Assembly: GCA_947497185.1 (NCBI GenBank) | Contig: CANMFL010000002.1 | Span: forward strand, 62,001-126,000 | Source of the DNA: an uncultured Paracoccaceae bacterium | GTDB lineage: Bacteria; Pseudomonadota; Alphaproteobacteria; Rhodobacterales; Rhodobacteraceae | Direction: 5' to 3' | DNA: 64,000 bases | In this document: in pieces, positions 1-8,875 of the stretch | Position numbering within the stretch: position 1 is the first letter of the stretch | Layout: the number at the start of each line of letters is the position of its first letter | Translations under genes and position numbers: made by a program | The notes under the pieces: generated by a model | Database searches by the model: none | What the model saw: the letters and a program-made list of their open reading frames with translations, nothing else | Told to the model about the DNA's origin: nothing

Positions 1-89
1 AGCAAATCGGCGTGTTTTTGAATGATGCGGACTACGCCCACACCAACCGTGCCAAGACCGGCGATTCCAAGGCGAAGTGGTTGTGTCAT
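1..89 (-). CDS. hom: homoserine dehydrogenase, N-terminal fragment (runs off the window)
   Basis: Only the first ~29 codons lie in the window. The reverse strand from the ATG at 89 reads MTQPLRLGIAGLGTVGVGVV and continues RIIQKHADLL. The GxGxVG nucleotide-binding loop right at the N-terminus, with the following GVVRII helix, is typical of homoserine dehydrogenase, which reduces aspartate semialdehyde to homoserine for threonine and methionine synthesis. Family assignment rests on this short segment alone; other NAD(P)-binding enzymes are possible but less likely. The gene is followed in the other direction by a small lipoprotein gene on the same strand. Confidence 0.8.
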   Translation of the reverse strand, partial: MTQPLRLGIAGLGTVGVGVVRIIQKHADL

Positions 90-144
90 CAAAGGTTCCG
101 TCGTTGTCGTGAAAATCTAAAACGCTGTTACCCAATCTGGGCTG

Positions 145-453
145 TCACCGCAACGCGGCGCGGGAAATTGCGCCCTGCATCCGTGCGCGTGTTGCCCGAT
201 CAACCACTGGCCCGCGCAATGCAGCAGCGTTCGCCCGCAACCTATTAACCCTGTTTTCGGTCTCAATGATTGATGTTGCCGTAATGCGGGGTTGCTCGGA
301 TAGATCCGTATTTATCAACATTTCCAATGAGATAAGATCAGGGTAGGGGGCCGCACGTGCCGCAATTGCTTGCTCGCCACCAATTTCAGGAATCGTCGCA
401 CATCCCACCAAACCCGCAAAAACGGTTAGAATAAATGTTTGGCGAAAAAGCAT
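145..453 (-). CDS. small putative lipoprotein (102 aa)
   Basis: The protein begins MLFRQTFILTVFAGLVGCAT: a short basic start, a hydrophobic stretch and a lipobox LVGC with Cys18, so it is probably lipidated and membrane-anchored. The mature part is about 85 residues, Arg-rich toward the C-terminus, and I do not recognise a family. The start at 453 is chosen because it is preceded by an AGGA ribosome site and gives the signal sequence; the frame stays open further upstream but with no signal-like sequence. It lies downstream of, and in the same direction as, nothing else in the window, 55 bp before the start of hom and divergent from the TetR gene. Confidence 0.7.
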   Translation of the reverse strand: MLFRQTFILTVFAGLVGCATIPEIGGEQAIAARAAPYPDLISLEMLINTDLSEQPRITATSIIETENRVNRLRANAAALRGPVVDRATRARMQGAISRAALR

Positions 454-572
454 AGCAACGTCCTGTGATTTCGCCCAATTTACGCGGTCTGCGCGGCAAG
501 GTGCAAGGTGCGCAGTCATTTGGTTGCCGATTGGGTCTTTCCAAGTGAACAAGCGTTCATTTACAGTGTGAT

Positions 573-1166
573 ATGGCTCGTAAACAAGGTTCACATTCTG
601 ACATCACCGGCCCCAAAGTCAGGGCCGCTGCTTTGCGTCTGATCGCGCGGCATGGCTGTGCCGCCGTTTCGATGCGCCAGATCGCTGCCGAAGTCGGCGT
701 GCAGGCGGGCGCACTTTACAACTATACCTCCGACAAACAGACGCTTTTATTCGATCTGATGCGTCGGCATATGGAAAAACTGCTGGCCGCTTACGACGAG
801 ACTTCGATCACCGGAACGCCGACCGAGCAATTGCGGGCATTCACGCTGTTTCACATCCGTTACCACCTGCCGCGCCGTGACGAGGTCTTTGTATCCTACA
901 TGGAATTGCGCAACCTCTCTCCCGAGAATTTCCTTGTTGTCGAAGGGCTTAGGCGCAATTACGAAGATGCCCTGGAAGGTATACTAAAGGGGGGTGAAGC
1001 CGACGGATCGTTCACATTACCAGACCGCAAAGTCACGGTTTTGTCGTTGATCGCCCAGCTCACAGGGATCACGAACTGGTACCGCGATGATGGTCGGTTG
1101 ACCCAAGAGCAGGTCGAAGACATCTACTGCGATCTGGTCCTGCGCACGGTCGCAGCACCGCGTTAA
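573..1166 (+). CDS. TetR/AcrR-family transcriptional regulator (197 aa)
   Basis: Residues about 15-60 form a TetR-type helix-turn-helix (AALRLIARHGCAAVSMRQIA, then AEVGVQAGALYNYTSDKQTLL). The C-terminal ligand-binding half, with the motif MELRNLSP followed by a long helix and TGITNWYRDDGRL, resembles the regulators found near acyl-CoA and branched-chain catabolism genes in roseobacters (KstR2-like C-terminal type), but this is from memory. No catabolic gene adjoins it here, so its target is unknown. It is divergent from the lipoprotein gene across 119 bp; the inverted repeat at 1214-1229 downstream is a candidate operator for this or another regulator. Confidence 0.85.
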   Translation: MARKQGSHSDITGPKVRAAALRLIARHGCAAVSMRQIAAEVGVQAGALYNYTSDKQTLLFDLMRRHMEKLLAAYDETSITGTPTEQLRAFTLFHIRYHLPRRDEVFVSYMELRNLSPENFLVVEGLRRNYEDALEGILKGGEADGSFTLPDRKVTVLSLIAQLTGITNWYRDDGRLTQEQVEDIYCDLVLRTVAAPR

Positions 1167-1197
1167 CACTTTACAACCGTTAACCCTTTGTGAACCC

Positions 1198-1229
1198 ACA
1201 TGTCACATAACATGTTTCGCGTGCGAAAC
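1198..1229. promoter_or_regulatory. paired palindromes upstream of the 162-aa membrane-protein gene
   Basis: Two elements lie side by side: ACATGT at 1198-1203 and again at 1210-1215 (each self-complementary, six bases apart), then GTTTCGC-GT-GCGAAAC at 1214-1229, a perfect 7-bp inverted repeat with a 2-bp spacer. The block lies 32 bp after the TetR stop codon and about 70 bp before the next start codon. It looks like an operator, or the inverted repeat could fold as a hairpin at the end of the TetR mRNA; no T-run follows it. Confidence 0.4.
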
Positions 1230-1300
1230 GCTGAGCGGTAAACGCTTTCGCTGCGTTACCCGAACAGGTAAAGGGCGTTAACAAAGATGGGGCTCTTATC

Positions 1301-1789
1301 ATGTTTCAACCGGATAAAGACGGCGTTTTAGCTGTTGTTGGCGCGTCAACCGGACGCCGAGTGGTCGCATGTGGCGTCATTTACGTCTTGGGAATGTTGT
1401 TGATTTACGTGGCACTGGGCGAACCACCCGCGTTGCCATTGTTGCTGCTCGTCTTAGCGCTGGGTATCGGATCGCTCGTGCTAGCCGAGGCATTGCGACG
1501 GTCGACATTGTCGGAAATCATGATGACTGCGGACACAATTTCGACCAGCGACGGTATGGTCATCGCACAGATCGACGACATCATCAGCGTTGATCGCGGC
1601 GCATTTGCCTTCAAGCCGTCCAATGGTTTCACGCTCAAGCTAAAAACAAAACAACCCCGAGGCTGGGCCCCGGGGTTATGGTGGCGCTTTGGACGCTATG
1701 TTGGTGTGGGCGGTGCAGTCTCTGCTGGCCAGTCAAAATTCATGGCTGAACAGATCGCGCTGCAGGTCGCCACACGCGGCGCAAAGTAA
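1301..1789 (+). CDS. conserved small inner-membrane protein, unknown function (162 aa)
   Basis: Two hydrophobic segments (about residues 18-38 and 42-62) are followed by a soluble domain of ~95 residues. The soluble part has alternating beta-type segments (SEIMMTADTISTSDGMVIAQ; IDDIISVDRGAFAFKPSNG) and ends in a basic, Trp-rich stretch (GWAPGLWWRFGRYVGVGG), reminiscent of a PH-like membrane-associated fold. I believe similar proteins occur across Rhodobacteraceae but have no named family. Its stop codon abuts the stop codon of the convergent Tad gene with no intervening base. Confidence 0.65.
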   Translation: MFQPDKDGVLAVVGASTGRRVVACGVIYVLGMLLIYVALGEPPALPLLLLVLALGIGSLVLAEALRRSTLSEIMMTADTISTSDGMVIAQIDDIISVDRGAFAFKPSNGFTLKLKTKQPRGWAPGLWWRFGRYVGVGGAVSAGQSKFMAEQIALQVATRGAK

Positions 1790-2377
1790 TTAGCAGCGCG
1801 CGGTTTCTACGTCCGCAGATGCACTTTCCATATAGCACAATTGTGCGACAAAACGCGGAGCACTGACGTTAAAGTTCTCGAACGTCCGCGTCCCTATACC
1901 AACGTCGAGCATCGGTTCGTAGTTCACGCTGGTTTCCATCAAGATGGCGCGTTGTCCGTCTTTCAAAATTGGCAACCGATCCGACACATCGTTGATGTCG
2001 GTATCGTCCATTGAGCCATACTTGCCCGTGTCTTTGGACCAAGCCACCAGATAGGATTCGTCGTCGGCATCATATGTGAACGCGGTCAGACGAAATTCTG
2101 GGTTGGGGTCCGACTGAATAAGCGTTTTCATCAGGCCTTCGACACCTGCAAGAAACTCAGGTGTGACAGGGGTGTCTTCGCGGCTGACCATGTCGGTGAG
2201 AACCGTGGCGGCGCGTGTCGCGTGAGTTTGTGCACGGAATGCCGCAAAATATGTGATCATTGAAAAGGTGATCAGAGACAGCAGCGGCACCATGAACAAC
2301 AGTTCGATTGATGCAGAGCCGTTCTCGCTTTTGCGAAAACCGGCGACCACTGTGCGGATACGAGGAAAATGTATCAT
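1790..2377 (-). CDS. TadE/TadF-like pseudopilin (195 aa)
   Basis: After a basic start (MIHFPRIRTVVAGFRKSENG) comes the pilin-like segment SASIELLFMVPLLSLITFSM with the small-residue/Glu motif (xIELLF) of TadE-type pseudopilins, followed by a long periplasmic domain containing two C-terminal Cys (QLCYMES...ETARC). TadE-like proteins are processed by the prepilin peptidase and act with the Tad (tight adherence) Flp-pilus machine. The ATG at 2377 overlaps the stop of the preceding gene by 4 bp (ATGA), so the pair is translationally coupled. It is the last gene of a three-gene operon; the Tad secretion ATPase and platform genes are not in the window. Confidence 0.8.
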   Translation of the reverse strand: MIHFPRIRTVVAGFRKSENGSASIELLFMVPLLSLITFSMITYFAAFRAQTHATRAATVLTDMVSREDTPVTPEFLAGVEGLMKTLIQSDPNPEFRLTAFTYDADDESYLVAWSKDTGKYGSMDDTDINDVSDRLPILKDGQRAILMETSVNYEPMLDVGIGTRTFENFNVSAPRFVAQLCYMESASADVETARC

Positions 2378-2937
2378 TGATAAGGCTCCACAACAAAGGA
2401 TGACGTTGCAACAAGGGCATAAACGCCGCTTGCGTCTTGGGCCGCCGCGCCGACTGCACTTGTCGGCAAAACCGGGTCGAAGATAGCACATGCACGTAGG
2501 ACCATCAGGTCGTTGTTCCCGCCAACGGTCCAGTTGACCACTGGATCGCTGGTATCGGACCGATCGACGCAGTCTTTCTCCGTGCTTATAGCGGTCCAAT
2601 TGCGCGGGTCCCTGCGGATCATTTCCAGCTTAACGCTTTCCATGCAATTGGGGATAATCGACGCCACATCACAGATCATCTGCTTTAGGTCTGTGTGGGT
2701 CGGATTGTCCAACGCGCCGATCCGAACCTGGCGGACCGTCACGTCAACACCACGTTCTAGCATCACGTTGCGCATCCCGATCGAACCAGTTTCGTAGGTC
2801 GCAGTGAAAAAGAACATTGCGGCCGGTAGAACCATCATAAACTCAAGCGTGCTGTTACCATCTTCTTTCCGGAAAAAGGTCTTCGCAGCCCGTGCGAACT
2901 TAGAAAGAGGGGGCATTTTCCGAAAAGTGTCCATCAT
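2374..2937 (-). CDS. TadE/TadF-like pseudopilin (187 aa)
   Basis: Paralogous in layout to the next gene: basic N-terminus, then EDGNSTLEFMMVLPAAMFFF, a Glu-containing pilin-type hydrophobic helix at about residues 26-45, then a periplasmic domain with conserved-looking Cys residues (MICDVASIIPNC; EKDCVD; RACAIF). The start overlaps the TadG-like stop codon by 4 bp (ATGA at 2934-2937) and its own stop overlaps the next gene by 4 bp. The family sits next to TadG genes and contributes to Flp pilus assembly at the cell envelope. The TadE versus TadF assignment is not certain. Confidence 0.8.
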   Translation of the reverse strand: MMDTFRKMPPLSKFARAAKTFFRKEDGNSTLEFMMVLPAAMFFFTATYETGSIGMRNVMLERGVDVTVRQVRIGALDNPTHTDLKQMICDVASIIPNCMESVKLEMIRRDPRNWTAISTEKDCVDRSDTSDPVVNWTVGGNNDLMVLRACAIFDPVLPTSAVGAAAQDASGVYALVATSSFVVEPYQ

Positions 2938-4394
2938 TGTGTCAGCCTCAGGTCGGTAACCTGCTCGGCAATGGCGCGGAACACAGCGTTCAGGTCATCA
3001 CCGTTGGTGTTGAAGTAGTGGTTCGCAGATGTCGCACAATTAGCCATAACACGTTCGCCGTCTGAGCTTGCCTCAAAGGCGATGGCGAACACTTGAACTT
3101 TGGCGTTACGAGCAGCTTCACAAGATGCAGCGAGTAGCGCGTTACCTTGGGAGTTCGAATAGAAATTCTCAGTGAACTCCGACATATTGTGGCTCCCAGT
3201 AAACACATTGTTATTTCTCCAAGTGTTAACTGGCTGCTCAGCCCAATGCGCGTAATGTGTCGGATCAGCGTAAAACTCTGGCTTCACACGCGTGGATTGC
3301 GTGTTTTCGCCGTCGGTCATGATCACAAGAACCTTACGTGTCTCATTGGATTCTGTGTCGGTCATGAAGCTGTCAGGACGACCCTCAAACGCGTCATCAA
3401 GATCAGGCGCGACCATCGCACGAACGGAAGGATCCAGCAGGGCGAGACCCCATTTCATGCCCAAAAAGATTGATGTCTGGGTCGTTGGCTGGAATTGTGC
3501 AATTTGAGCAACCAACGCGTCGCGATTTTGAGAAATCGCTGTGACTTCTTCATAAGATGCGCTCGGACAGTTTGTGTTGTACAAAGTGTTGCCGGTTGAC
3601 CAGTTGTCGATGTGTTGACCTTGGCTATAGGTGCGACCTGTGTCGATGCCAGTTGTTCCGAAATCGGCGTCAGAAAAATCTACACAGTGTGAAAAGTTAT
3701 GCTTCCGGTCAGTCGCCATCCGGTTGAACAGGCCGCGACCAATGTTCACATGCTCAGAGTAGGGGATCAACGACAAAGACACGCGGTCTCGGTTGCTTTC
3801 CTGCAGGGCTGTATTCACAAATGTCGTCGCCGCCGTCTTCATAGCGGCCATTTTTGATTGGTTTGTGTCTCTTCCGGACGCATCTTTTGTTGCGTTTCTC
3901 ATCGATCCGGAAATATCCAGAACCAGCGAGATTTCAACGTTACCAACACCTTGGGTCGCGACAGATTGCGCCGCTGCGTTGATAGAGTTGACGCCAACCA
4001 AGTTCAGAAAGAACGTGTTCACAGGCTGTTTCACGTTCACTTCAACGGTACGGTTGTTGATGTTTTCCGTGACGATGGCTGGACCGTCCAGATATTGCTG
4101 CAAACCGGCCTTGGCGAAGTAATCGTCGACCACGGCCACACCACCGCCCACATCCGTGAACTCGAGGTTGGCGGCTAAAAGGGCCGCGCGGTCTGCTGTA
4201 TCTTGGATGACGGCGCGACGGCCTTCATAGCGCATGAAATCGACGGCCATACCGCCGAGGATCAGCATCATTGGAATGAGGAATAATGCGAGCACGATCA
4301 TTGAGCCGTCTTCGCGGGTAATAAACTTGGTCACAATTTCCTGCCGTTTTTCGGCAAGTTTTCTGCGGTCACAGCAGCTTGGTAATTGGCGCAT
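2934..4394 (-). CDS. TadG-like protein with von Willebrand A domain (486 aa)
   Basis: The N-terminus (KFITREDGSMIVLALFLIPM, then MLILGGMAVDFMRYEGRR) is the TadG/Flp-type helix at about residues 20-50. From about residue 155 a vWA domain begins with the MIDAS motif LVLDISGSM (DxSxS) and continues with VLVIMTDGENT. The C-terminus contains AIAEQVTDLRL. TadG proteins anchor or stabilise the Flp pilus. I place the start at 4394 because the signal-type sequence and an AAGGAAG ribosome site 8 bases upstream fit; the frame is open further upstream but codes for nothing recognisable. First gene of the tad operon, divergent from dnaG. Confidence 0.85.
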   Translation of the reverse strand: MRQLPSCCDRRKLAEKRQEIVTKFITREDGSMIVLALFLIPMMLILGGMAVDFMRYEGRRAVIQDTADRAALLAANLEFTDVGGGVAVVDDYFAKAGLQQYLDGPAIVTENINNRTVEVNVKQPVNTFFLNLVGVNSINAAAQSVATQGVGNVEISLVLDISGSMRNATKDASGRDTNQSKMAAMKTAATTFVNTALQESNRDRVSLSLIPYSEHVNIGRGLFNRMATDRKHNFSHCVDFSDADFGTTGIDTGRTYSQGQHIDNWSTGNTLYNTNCPSASYEEVTAISQNRDALVAQIAQFQPTTQTSIFLGMKWGLALLDPSVRAMVAPDLDDAFEGRPDSFMTDTESNETRKVLVIMTDGENTQSTRVKPEFYADPTHYAHWAEQPVNTWRNNNVFTGSHNMSEFTENFYSNSQGNALLAASCEAARNAKVQVFAIAFEASSDGERVMANCATSANHYFNTNGDDLNAVFRAIAEQVTDLRLTQ

Positions 4395-4782
4395 GATCGT
4401 CTTCCTTGGATAAGCTGCACAAAACGGTTCGGTCCCCACGCCTTTTGCCTGTGCGAAAGCAATATAAAGACCGTTTAAGACCTCTAGATTTGTCTGAAAT
4501 GTGGCAAAGCGTTCTGAATTACGGCGAAACCTTGCCGAAGCGCGAGGCGCATGCTTGATCGTTATAAAAATAAGGGCGTTTCTGCCGTTAACCTGCCTCA
4601 TATTTTTTCGCTGATCATTTGCCCTAATTCTTAGATTAACGGTGTTTTTGGAAACGATTTTTCCGGACGGGCCTGATTGTGCGTAAACCGTCCCTGCGTC
4701 GTTCGTGAAAAACAGAATCGGTTTCGCCGAATTCCGATCATGCGATCTCGACTCTTCCTGCGTATTTCGCGATATTGCGGGG
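4395..4782. other. 388-bp divergent intergenic region, tadG to dnaG
   Basis: No convincing gene. It is AT-rich in the middle (around 4560-4660) and presumably holds promoters for both directions. Two CcrM-type GANTC sites lie close to dnaG: GAATC at 4715-4719 and GACTC at 4750-4754. TTAA-containing half sites (GTTAACC near 4590, ATTAACG near 4635) are present but I found no perfect TTAA-N7-TTAA pair here. Confidence 0.5.
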
Positions 4783-6744
4783 ATGAGCTTACCCCCCGGA
4801 TTCATCGACGACTTACGCACCCGACTGTCCATCAGCGACGTTGTTGGGCGCAAGGTGATGTGGGACAGCCGTAAGTCCAATCAGGGCAAGGGTGATTTCT
4901 GGGCGCCGTGTCCGTTCCACCAAGAAAAATCCGCCAGTTTCCACGTCGATGATCGCAAGGGGTTCTACTACTGCTTTGGTTGCCACGCCAAAGGGGATGC
5001 GATTTCCTTTGTTCGAGAGACGGAAAACGTGTCCTTCATGGAGGCCGTGCAAATCCTCGCAGGCGAGGCCGGCATGCCGATGCCCGCCCAAGACCCGCGT
5101 GCGCAGGAAAAAATAGATCGGCGCACGTTGTTGGCTGATGTGATGGAACAAGCCGTACAGTGGCACCGGTTGCAGTTGAAAACGGGTGCGGCAGCGGACG
5201 CGCGTGATTATCTGGAACGGCGCGGTTTGTCGGAAGAAGCCCAAGCGCGGTGGGATATTGGATTTGCCCCCGACCGAGGTGGTATTCTGGCGCAGTTGAC
5301 GGGCAAGGGCGTGGATAAGGCGCTTGTGCTTGAAGCGGGGCTTGCTGCGGAAAGCGACCGTGGCGGCGCGCCTTATGATCGTTTCCGCAACCGGATCATG
5401 TTTCCGATCAGAGATGCACGCGGTCGCGCGATCGGTTTTGGCGGACGTGCGATGGACCCAAACCATCCCGCGAAATATTACAATTCGCCCGAGACGCCTT
5501 TGTTCGACAAGGGGCGGTCGTTGTATAATCACGGCCCCGCACGCGAGGCCGCTGGCAAAGGTAAACCGCTGATCGTCGCCGAAGGCTACATGGATGTGAT
5601 TGCGCTGTCAGAGGCGGGTTTCACGTCCTGTGTCGCGCCGTTGGGGACCGCGATTACCGAGGACCAATTGCGGATGATGTGGCGGATTGCGCCTGAACCG
5701 ATCATCGCGCTGGACGGTGATACGGCTGGTTTGCGGGCTGCAATGCGGGTGATTGATATTGCGCTGCCGCTGCTGGAAGCAGGCCAAAGTCTGCGGTTTG
5801 CATTGATGCCTGAAGGCATGGACCCCGATGATTTGATTAAGCAAAAAGGGGCCGGTGCGATGCAGGCGCTGCTGGATCAGGCGATCCCGATGGTACAGCT
5901 TTTGTGGCGGCGCGAGACCGAAGGCAAGGTGTTTGATAGCCCCGAGCGCAAGGCGGGTTTGGACAAAGCACTGCGCGAAAAAATCAAATTGATTCAGGAT
6001 CCGTCAATACGTTCGCACTATGGTGAAGCGATTAAGGAAATGCGCTGGGCGCTGTTTAAACCCAAAAAGGCGCAATATGTGCCGGGCAAACGACAGGCGG
6101 CCACGAAAGGCGATCCATGGCGTAATCAAATGAGTCCGGTTGCATCAAACAAATCATCCGCGCTTGGGGCAGGGGCCGCCAAGACGGAACATCTGCGCGA
6201 GGCGGTGATCCTTGCTACACTGATTGCAACGCCAGCGGTGATCGTCACCTTCGAGGCGCAAGTCGAACGGATGGATTGTTTCGATCCTGACCACGCGCTG
6301 CTGCGCGACGCAATTTTGCGCCACGCCGAAGCCGAAGACGTGAAATCCGCAATCTTTGACGAGATCGGTGCTGACCCACTTGAAAAGCTGTTTTCGCAAA
6401 CCCACGTCAAGATCAGCCCAGCGGTCCGCCGCGCGGGTGATATTGAAGTGGCGTCGATGTGTTTGGGCGAAGAGCTAGGTAAGTTGGCGGCGAAACGTGG
6501 TCACGACCGCGAATTGCGCGACGGCATGGAGGAAATGCTAGGGCATGTTGATGAAAGCCTGACATGGCGTTTGTCGCAGGCGGCAAAGTCGATTGATACC
6601 TCTGTGCGCCAAGAGACGGACGACACGGCGGACTATGTGAAGGTTGAAAATGGATCGATGCTGAACAAAGACGAGCGCAGCGCATTTGGTAAGCTTTTGG
6701 AAAACATGCAGAATGCACGTCCCGGAAAAGGGACAGGTTCCTGA
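4783..6744 (+). CDS. dnaG: DNA primase
   Basis: Makes RNA primers for chromosome replication. The N-terminal CHC2 zinc finger is intact (Cys43, His46, Cys64, Cys67 in CPFH...CFGC). The primase core follows, and the TOPRIM domain shows IVAEGYMDVIAL and the metal-binding IIALDGDTAGLRAA. The C-terminal ~150 residues are the variable helicase-interaction domain. Length 653 aa is usual. The start at 4783 (MSLPPGFIDDLRTRLSISDV) matches the family N-terminus; the frame is open for 26 more codons upstream but those are not primase-like. It is followed by rpoD after 151 bp, the common alphaproteobacterial order. Confidence 0.97.
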   Translation: MSLPPGFIDDLRTRLSISDVVGRKVMWDSRKSNQGKGDFWAPCPFHQEKSASFHVDDRKGFYYCFGCHAKGDAISFVRETENVSFMEAVQILAGEAGMPMPAQDPRAQEKIDRRTLLADVMEQAVQWHRLQLKTGAAADARDYLERRGLSEEAQARWDIGFAPDRGGILAQLTGKGVDKALVLEAGLAAESDRGGAPYDRFRNRIMFPIRDARGRAIGFGGRAMDPNHPAKYYNSPETPLFDKGRSLYNHGPAREAAGKGKPLIVAEGYMDVIALSEAGFTSCVAPLGTAITEDQLRMMWRIAPEPIIALDGDTAGLRAAMRVIDIALPLLEAGQSLRFALMPEGMDPDDLIKQKGAGAMQALLDQAIPMVQLLWRRETEGKVFDSPERKAGLDKALREKIKLIQDPSIRSHYGEAIKEMRWALFKPKKAQYVPGKRQAATKGDPWRNQMSPVASNKSSALGAGAAKTEHLREAVILATLIATPAVIVTFEAQVERMDCFDPDHALLRDAILRHAEAEDVKSAIFDEIGADPLEKLFSQTHVKISPAVRRAGDIEVASMCLGEELGKLAAKRGHDRELRDGMEEMLGHVDESLTWRLSQAAKSIDTSVRQETDDTADYVKVENGSMLNKDERSAFGKLLENMQNARPGKGTGS

Positions 6745-6797
6745 TTCGCCACGTCATTTGGCGCAACAACATTAAGAAATCGCGCCCCATGTGGTTG

Positions 6798-6849
6798 CGA
6801 ATCACCCGAATTCCTCGTTGATTCGACTTTGACCGAATCATGCGAATCA
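6798..6849. promoter_or_regulatory. cluster of four GANTC (CcrM) sites upstream of rpoD
   Basis: The 7-mer CGAATCA occurs at 6798-6804, 6834-6840 and 6843-6849, and inverted (TGATTCG) at 6819-6825. Each contains GANTC, the target of the cell-cycle methyltransferase CcrM of alphaproteobacteria. The middle two form an inverted repeat with an 8-bp spacer (6819-6840). The cluster ends 46 bp before the rpoD start codon, so it lies in the promoter/leader. Site identity is visible; regulation by methylation is inferred. Confidence 0.55.
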
Positions 6850-6895
6850 CTTTGTGGGCAAAATTGCCCCCTGAACGACTTTGAAGGAGCAGCCC

Positions 6896-8872
6896 ATGGC
6901 CGCGAAGGACACCGACGACCGCAAAGATCGTGACCAGGATGATGGTTCGCTCGACATGAGCCAAGCTGCGGTCAAGAAGATGATCGCGGACGCCCGCGAG
7001 CGTGGTTACATCACATACGACCAGTTGAACGCGGTTTTGCCGCCGGATCAGGTATCGTCCGACCAAATCGAAGACGTGATGTCGATGCTGTCCGAGATGG
7101 GTATCCAGGTCACCGAAGAAGAAGAAAGCGAAGAAACCGACGGGTCGCGCGAAGTCGCAACCGTTTCTGGTGCACGTGAGCTTGTTCTGGGTGGCGCAGA
7201 AGCCGAGAAACTTGATCGCACAGATGATCCTGTTCGGATGTATCTGCGCGAAATGGGTAGCGTCGAATTGCTGTCCCGCGAAGGCGAAATCGCAATTGCG
7301 AAACGCATCGAGGCCGGCCGTAATACGATGATCCTCGGGCTCTGCGAGAGCCCCCTGACGTTCCAAGCGATCACGATCTGGCGCGACGAATTGTTGAGCG
7401 AAGACATCCTGTTACGGGACGTTATTGATCTAGAAACGACCTTCGGAAACACGCTTGGCGAAGATGGCGAAGACGTCGCTGTGGTGGCGCCAACTGGCGA
7501 CGCATCTGCGAAACCGGCTGACGGCGAGAAGGCGCAAGAGCTGGACGCCGACGGCAACCCAATCGCCAAAGATGATGACGAAGATGAAGACGATCAAGCC
7601 AACATGTCGCTGGCCGCGATGGAAGCTGCGCTAAAGCCACGTGTGCTTGAAACGCTCGAAATCATCGCCCGCGACTTTGCAATGTTGTCCGATATGCAAG
7701 ACGCGCGGATGTCCGCGACGTTGAACGAAGATTCGTCTTTCTCGGCAAAAGAAGAAGGTAAATATCAGGCTTTGCGGTCTGAAATCGTTGAAATGGTGAA
7801 CTCGCTTCACCTGCACAACAACCGGATCGAAGCCCTGATTGACCAGCTGTACGGCATCAACCGCCGCATCATGCAGATCGACAGCTCGATGGTGAAATTG
7901 GCTGACCAAGCGCGTATTAACCGTCGCGAATTTGTTGAAGCATACCGTGGTCGCGAGCTGGATCCGAACTGGCTTGAAGAAATGGGCGAGAAGGCTGGAC
8001 GCGGTTGGCAGATGCTGATCGAACGCTCGACCGATAAAATTGAAGGTCTGCGCGGCGACATGGCCCAAGTTGGCCAATATGTCGGCGTTGATATCACTGA
8101 ATTCCGCCGCATCGTTCAGCAGGTTCAGAAGGGCGAAAAAGAAGCGCGTCAGGCCAAAAAAGAAATGGTCGAAGCAAACCTGCGCTTGGTTATCTCAATC
8201 GCGAAAAAGTACACGAACCGCGGCCTGCAATTCCTTGATCTTATTCAAGAAGGTAACATCGGCTTGATGAAGGCCGTGGATAAATTTGAGTACCGTCGCG
8301 GCTATAAATTCTCGACTTATGCGACATGGTGGATTCGTCAGGCGATCACGCGCTCTATCGCGGATCAGGCCCGCACGATCCGTATCCCAGTCCACATGAT
8401 CGAGACGATCAACAAATTGGTCCGTACCGGACGTCAAATGTTGCACGAAATTGGTCGCGAACCGACCCCAGAGGAATTGGCAGAAAAGCTGCAAATGCCT
8501 TTGGAAAAAGTTCGCAAGGTCATGAAAATTGCCAAGGAACCGATCTCGCTCGAAACGCCTATTGGCGACGAGGAAGACAGCCAGCTTGGCGACTTCATCG
8601 AAGACAAAAATGCGATCCTGCCGTTGGATTCTGCTATTCAGGAAAACCTGAAAGAAACCACGACACGCGTGCTTGCGTCGCTCACACCGCGCGAAGAACG
8701 CGTTCTTCGAATGCGTTTCGGGATCGGCATGAACACCGACCACACGCTGGAAGAGGTCGGTCAGCAGTTTAGCGTGACGCGCGAACGTATCCGTCAGATT
8801 GAAGCGAAAGCATTACGTAAGCTGAAACACCCAAGCCGGTCGCGCAAGCTGCGGTCGTTCTTGGATCAATAA
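6896..8872 (+). CDS. rpoD: RNA polymerase primary sigma factor RpoD (sigma-70)
   Basis: Housekeeping sigma factor, 658 aa. The N-terminal region 1.1 precedes region 1.2 ([20 protein letters not shown]). The acidic non-conserved region (residues ~180-240, with [11 protein letters not shown]) follows, then region 2 with [20 protein letters not shown], region 3 ([12 protein letters not shown]) and region 4.2 helix-turn-helix ([20 protein letters not shown]). The start at 6896 has a GGAG ribosome site seven bases upstream; five more in-frame codons upstream include the ribosome site itself and are rejected. Downstream, an HlyU-like gene starts 3 bp after the stop and is probably co-transcribed. 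Confidence 0.98.
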   Translation: MAAKDTDDRKDRDQDDGSLDMSQAAVKKMIADARERGYITYDQLNAVLPPDQVSSDQIEDVMSMLSEMGIQVTEEEESEETDGSREVATVSGARELVLGGAEAEKLDRTDDPVRMYLREMGSVELLSREGEIAIAKRIEAGRNTMILGLCESPLTFQAITIWRDELLSEDILLRDVIDLETTFGNTLGEDGEDVAVVAPTGDASAKPADGEKAQELDADGNPIAKDDDEDEDDQANMSLAAMEAALKPRVLETLEIIARDFAMLSDMQDARMSATLNEDSSFSAKEEGKYQALRSEIVEMVNSLHLHNNRIEALIDQLYGINRRIMQIDSSMVKLADQARINRREFVEAYRGRELDPNWLEEMGEKAGRGWQMLIERSTDKIEGLRGDMAQVGQYVGVDITEFRRIVQQVQKGEKEARQAKKEMVEANLRLVISIAKKYTNRGLQFLDLIQEGNIGLMKAVDKFEYRRGYKFSTYATWWIRQAITRSIADQARTIRIPVHMIETINKLVRTGRQMLHEIGREPTPEELAEKLQMPLEKVRKVMKIAKEPISLETPIGDEEDSQLGDFIEDKNAILPLDSAIQENLKETTTRVLASLTPREERVLRMRFGIGMNTDHTLEEVGQQFSVTRERIRQIEAKALRKLKHPSRSRKLRSFLDQ

Positions 8873-8875
8873 ACG

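Noticed and set aside
6413..7366. Antisense open frame across the dnaG end and rpoD start
   Set aside because: Spans two solid genes on the other strand and carries no start signal or recognisable motif.
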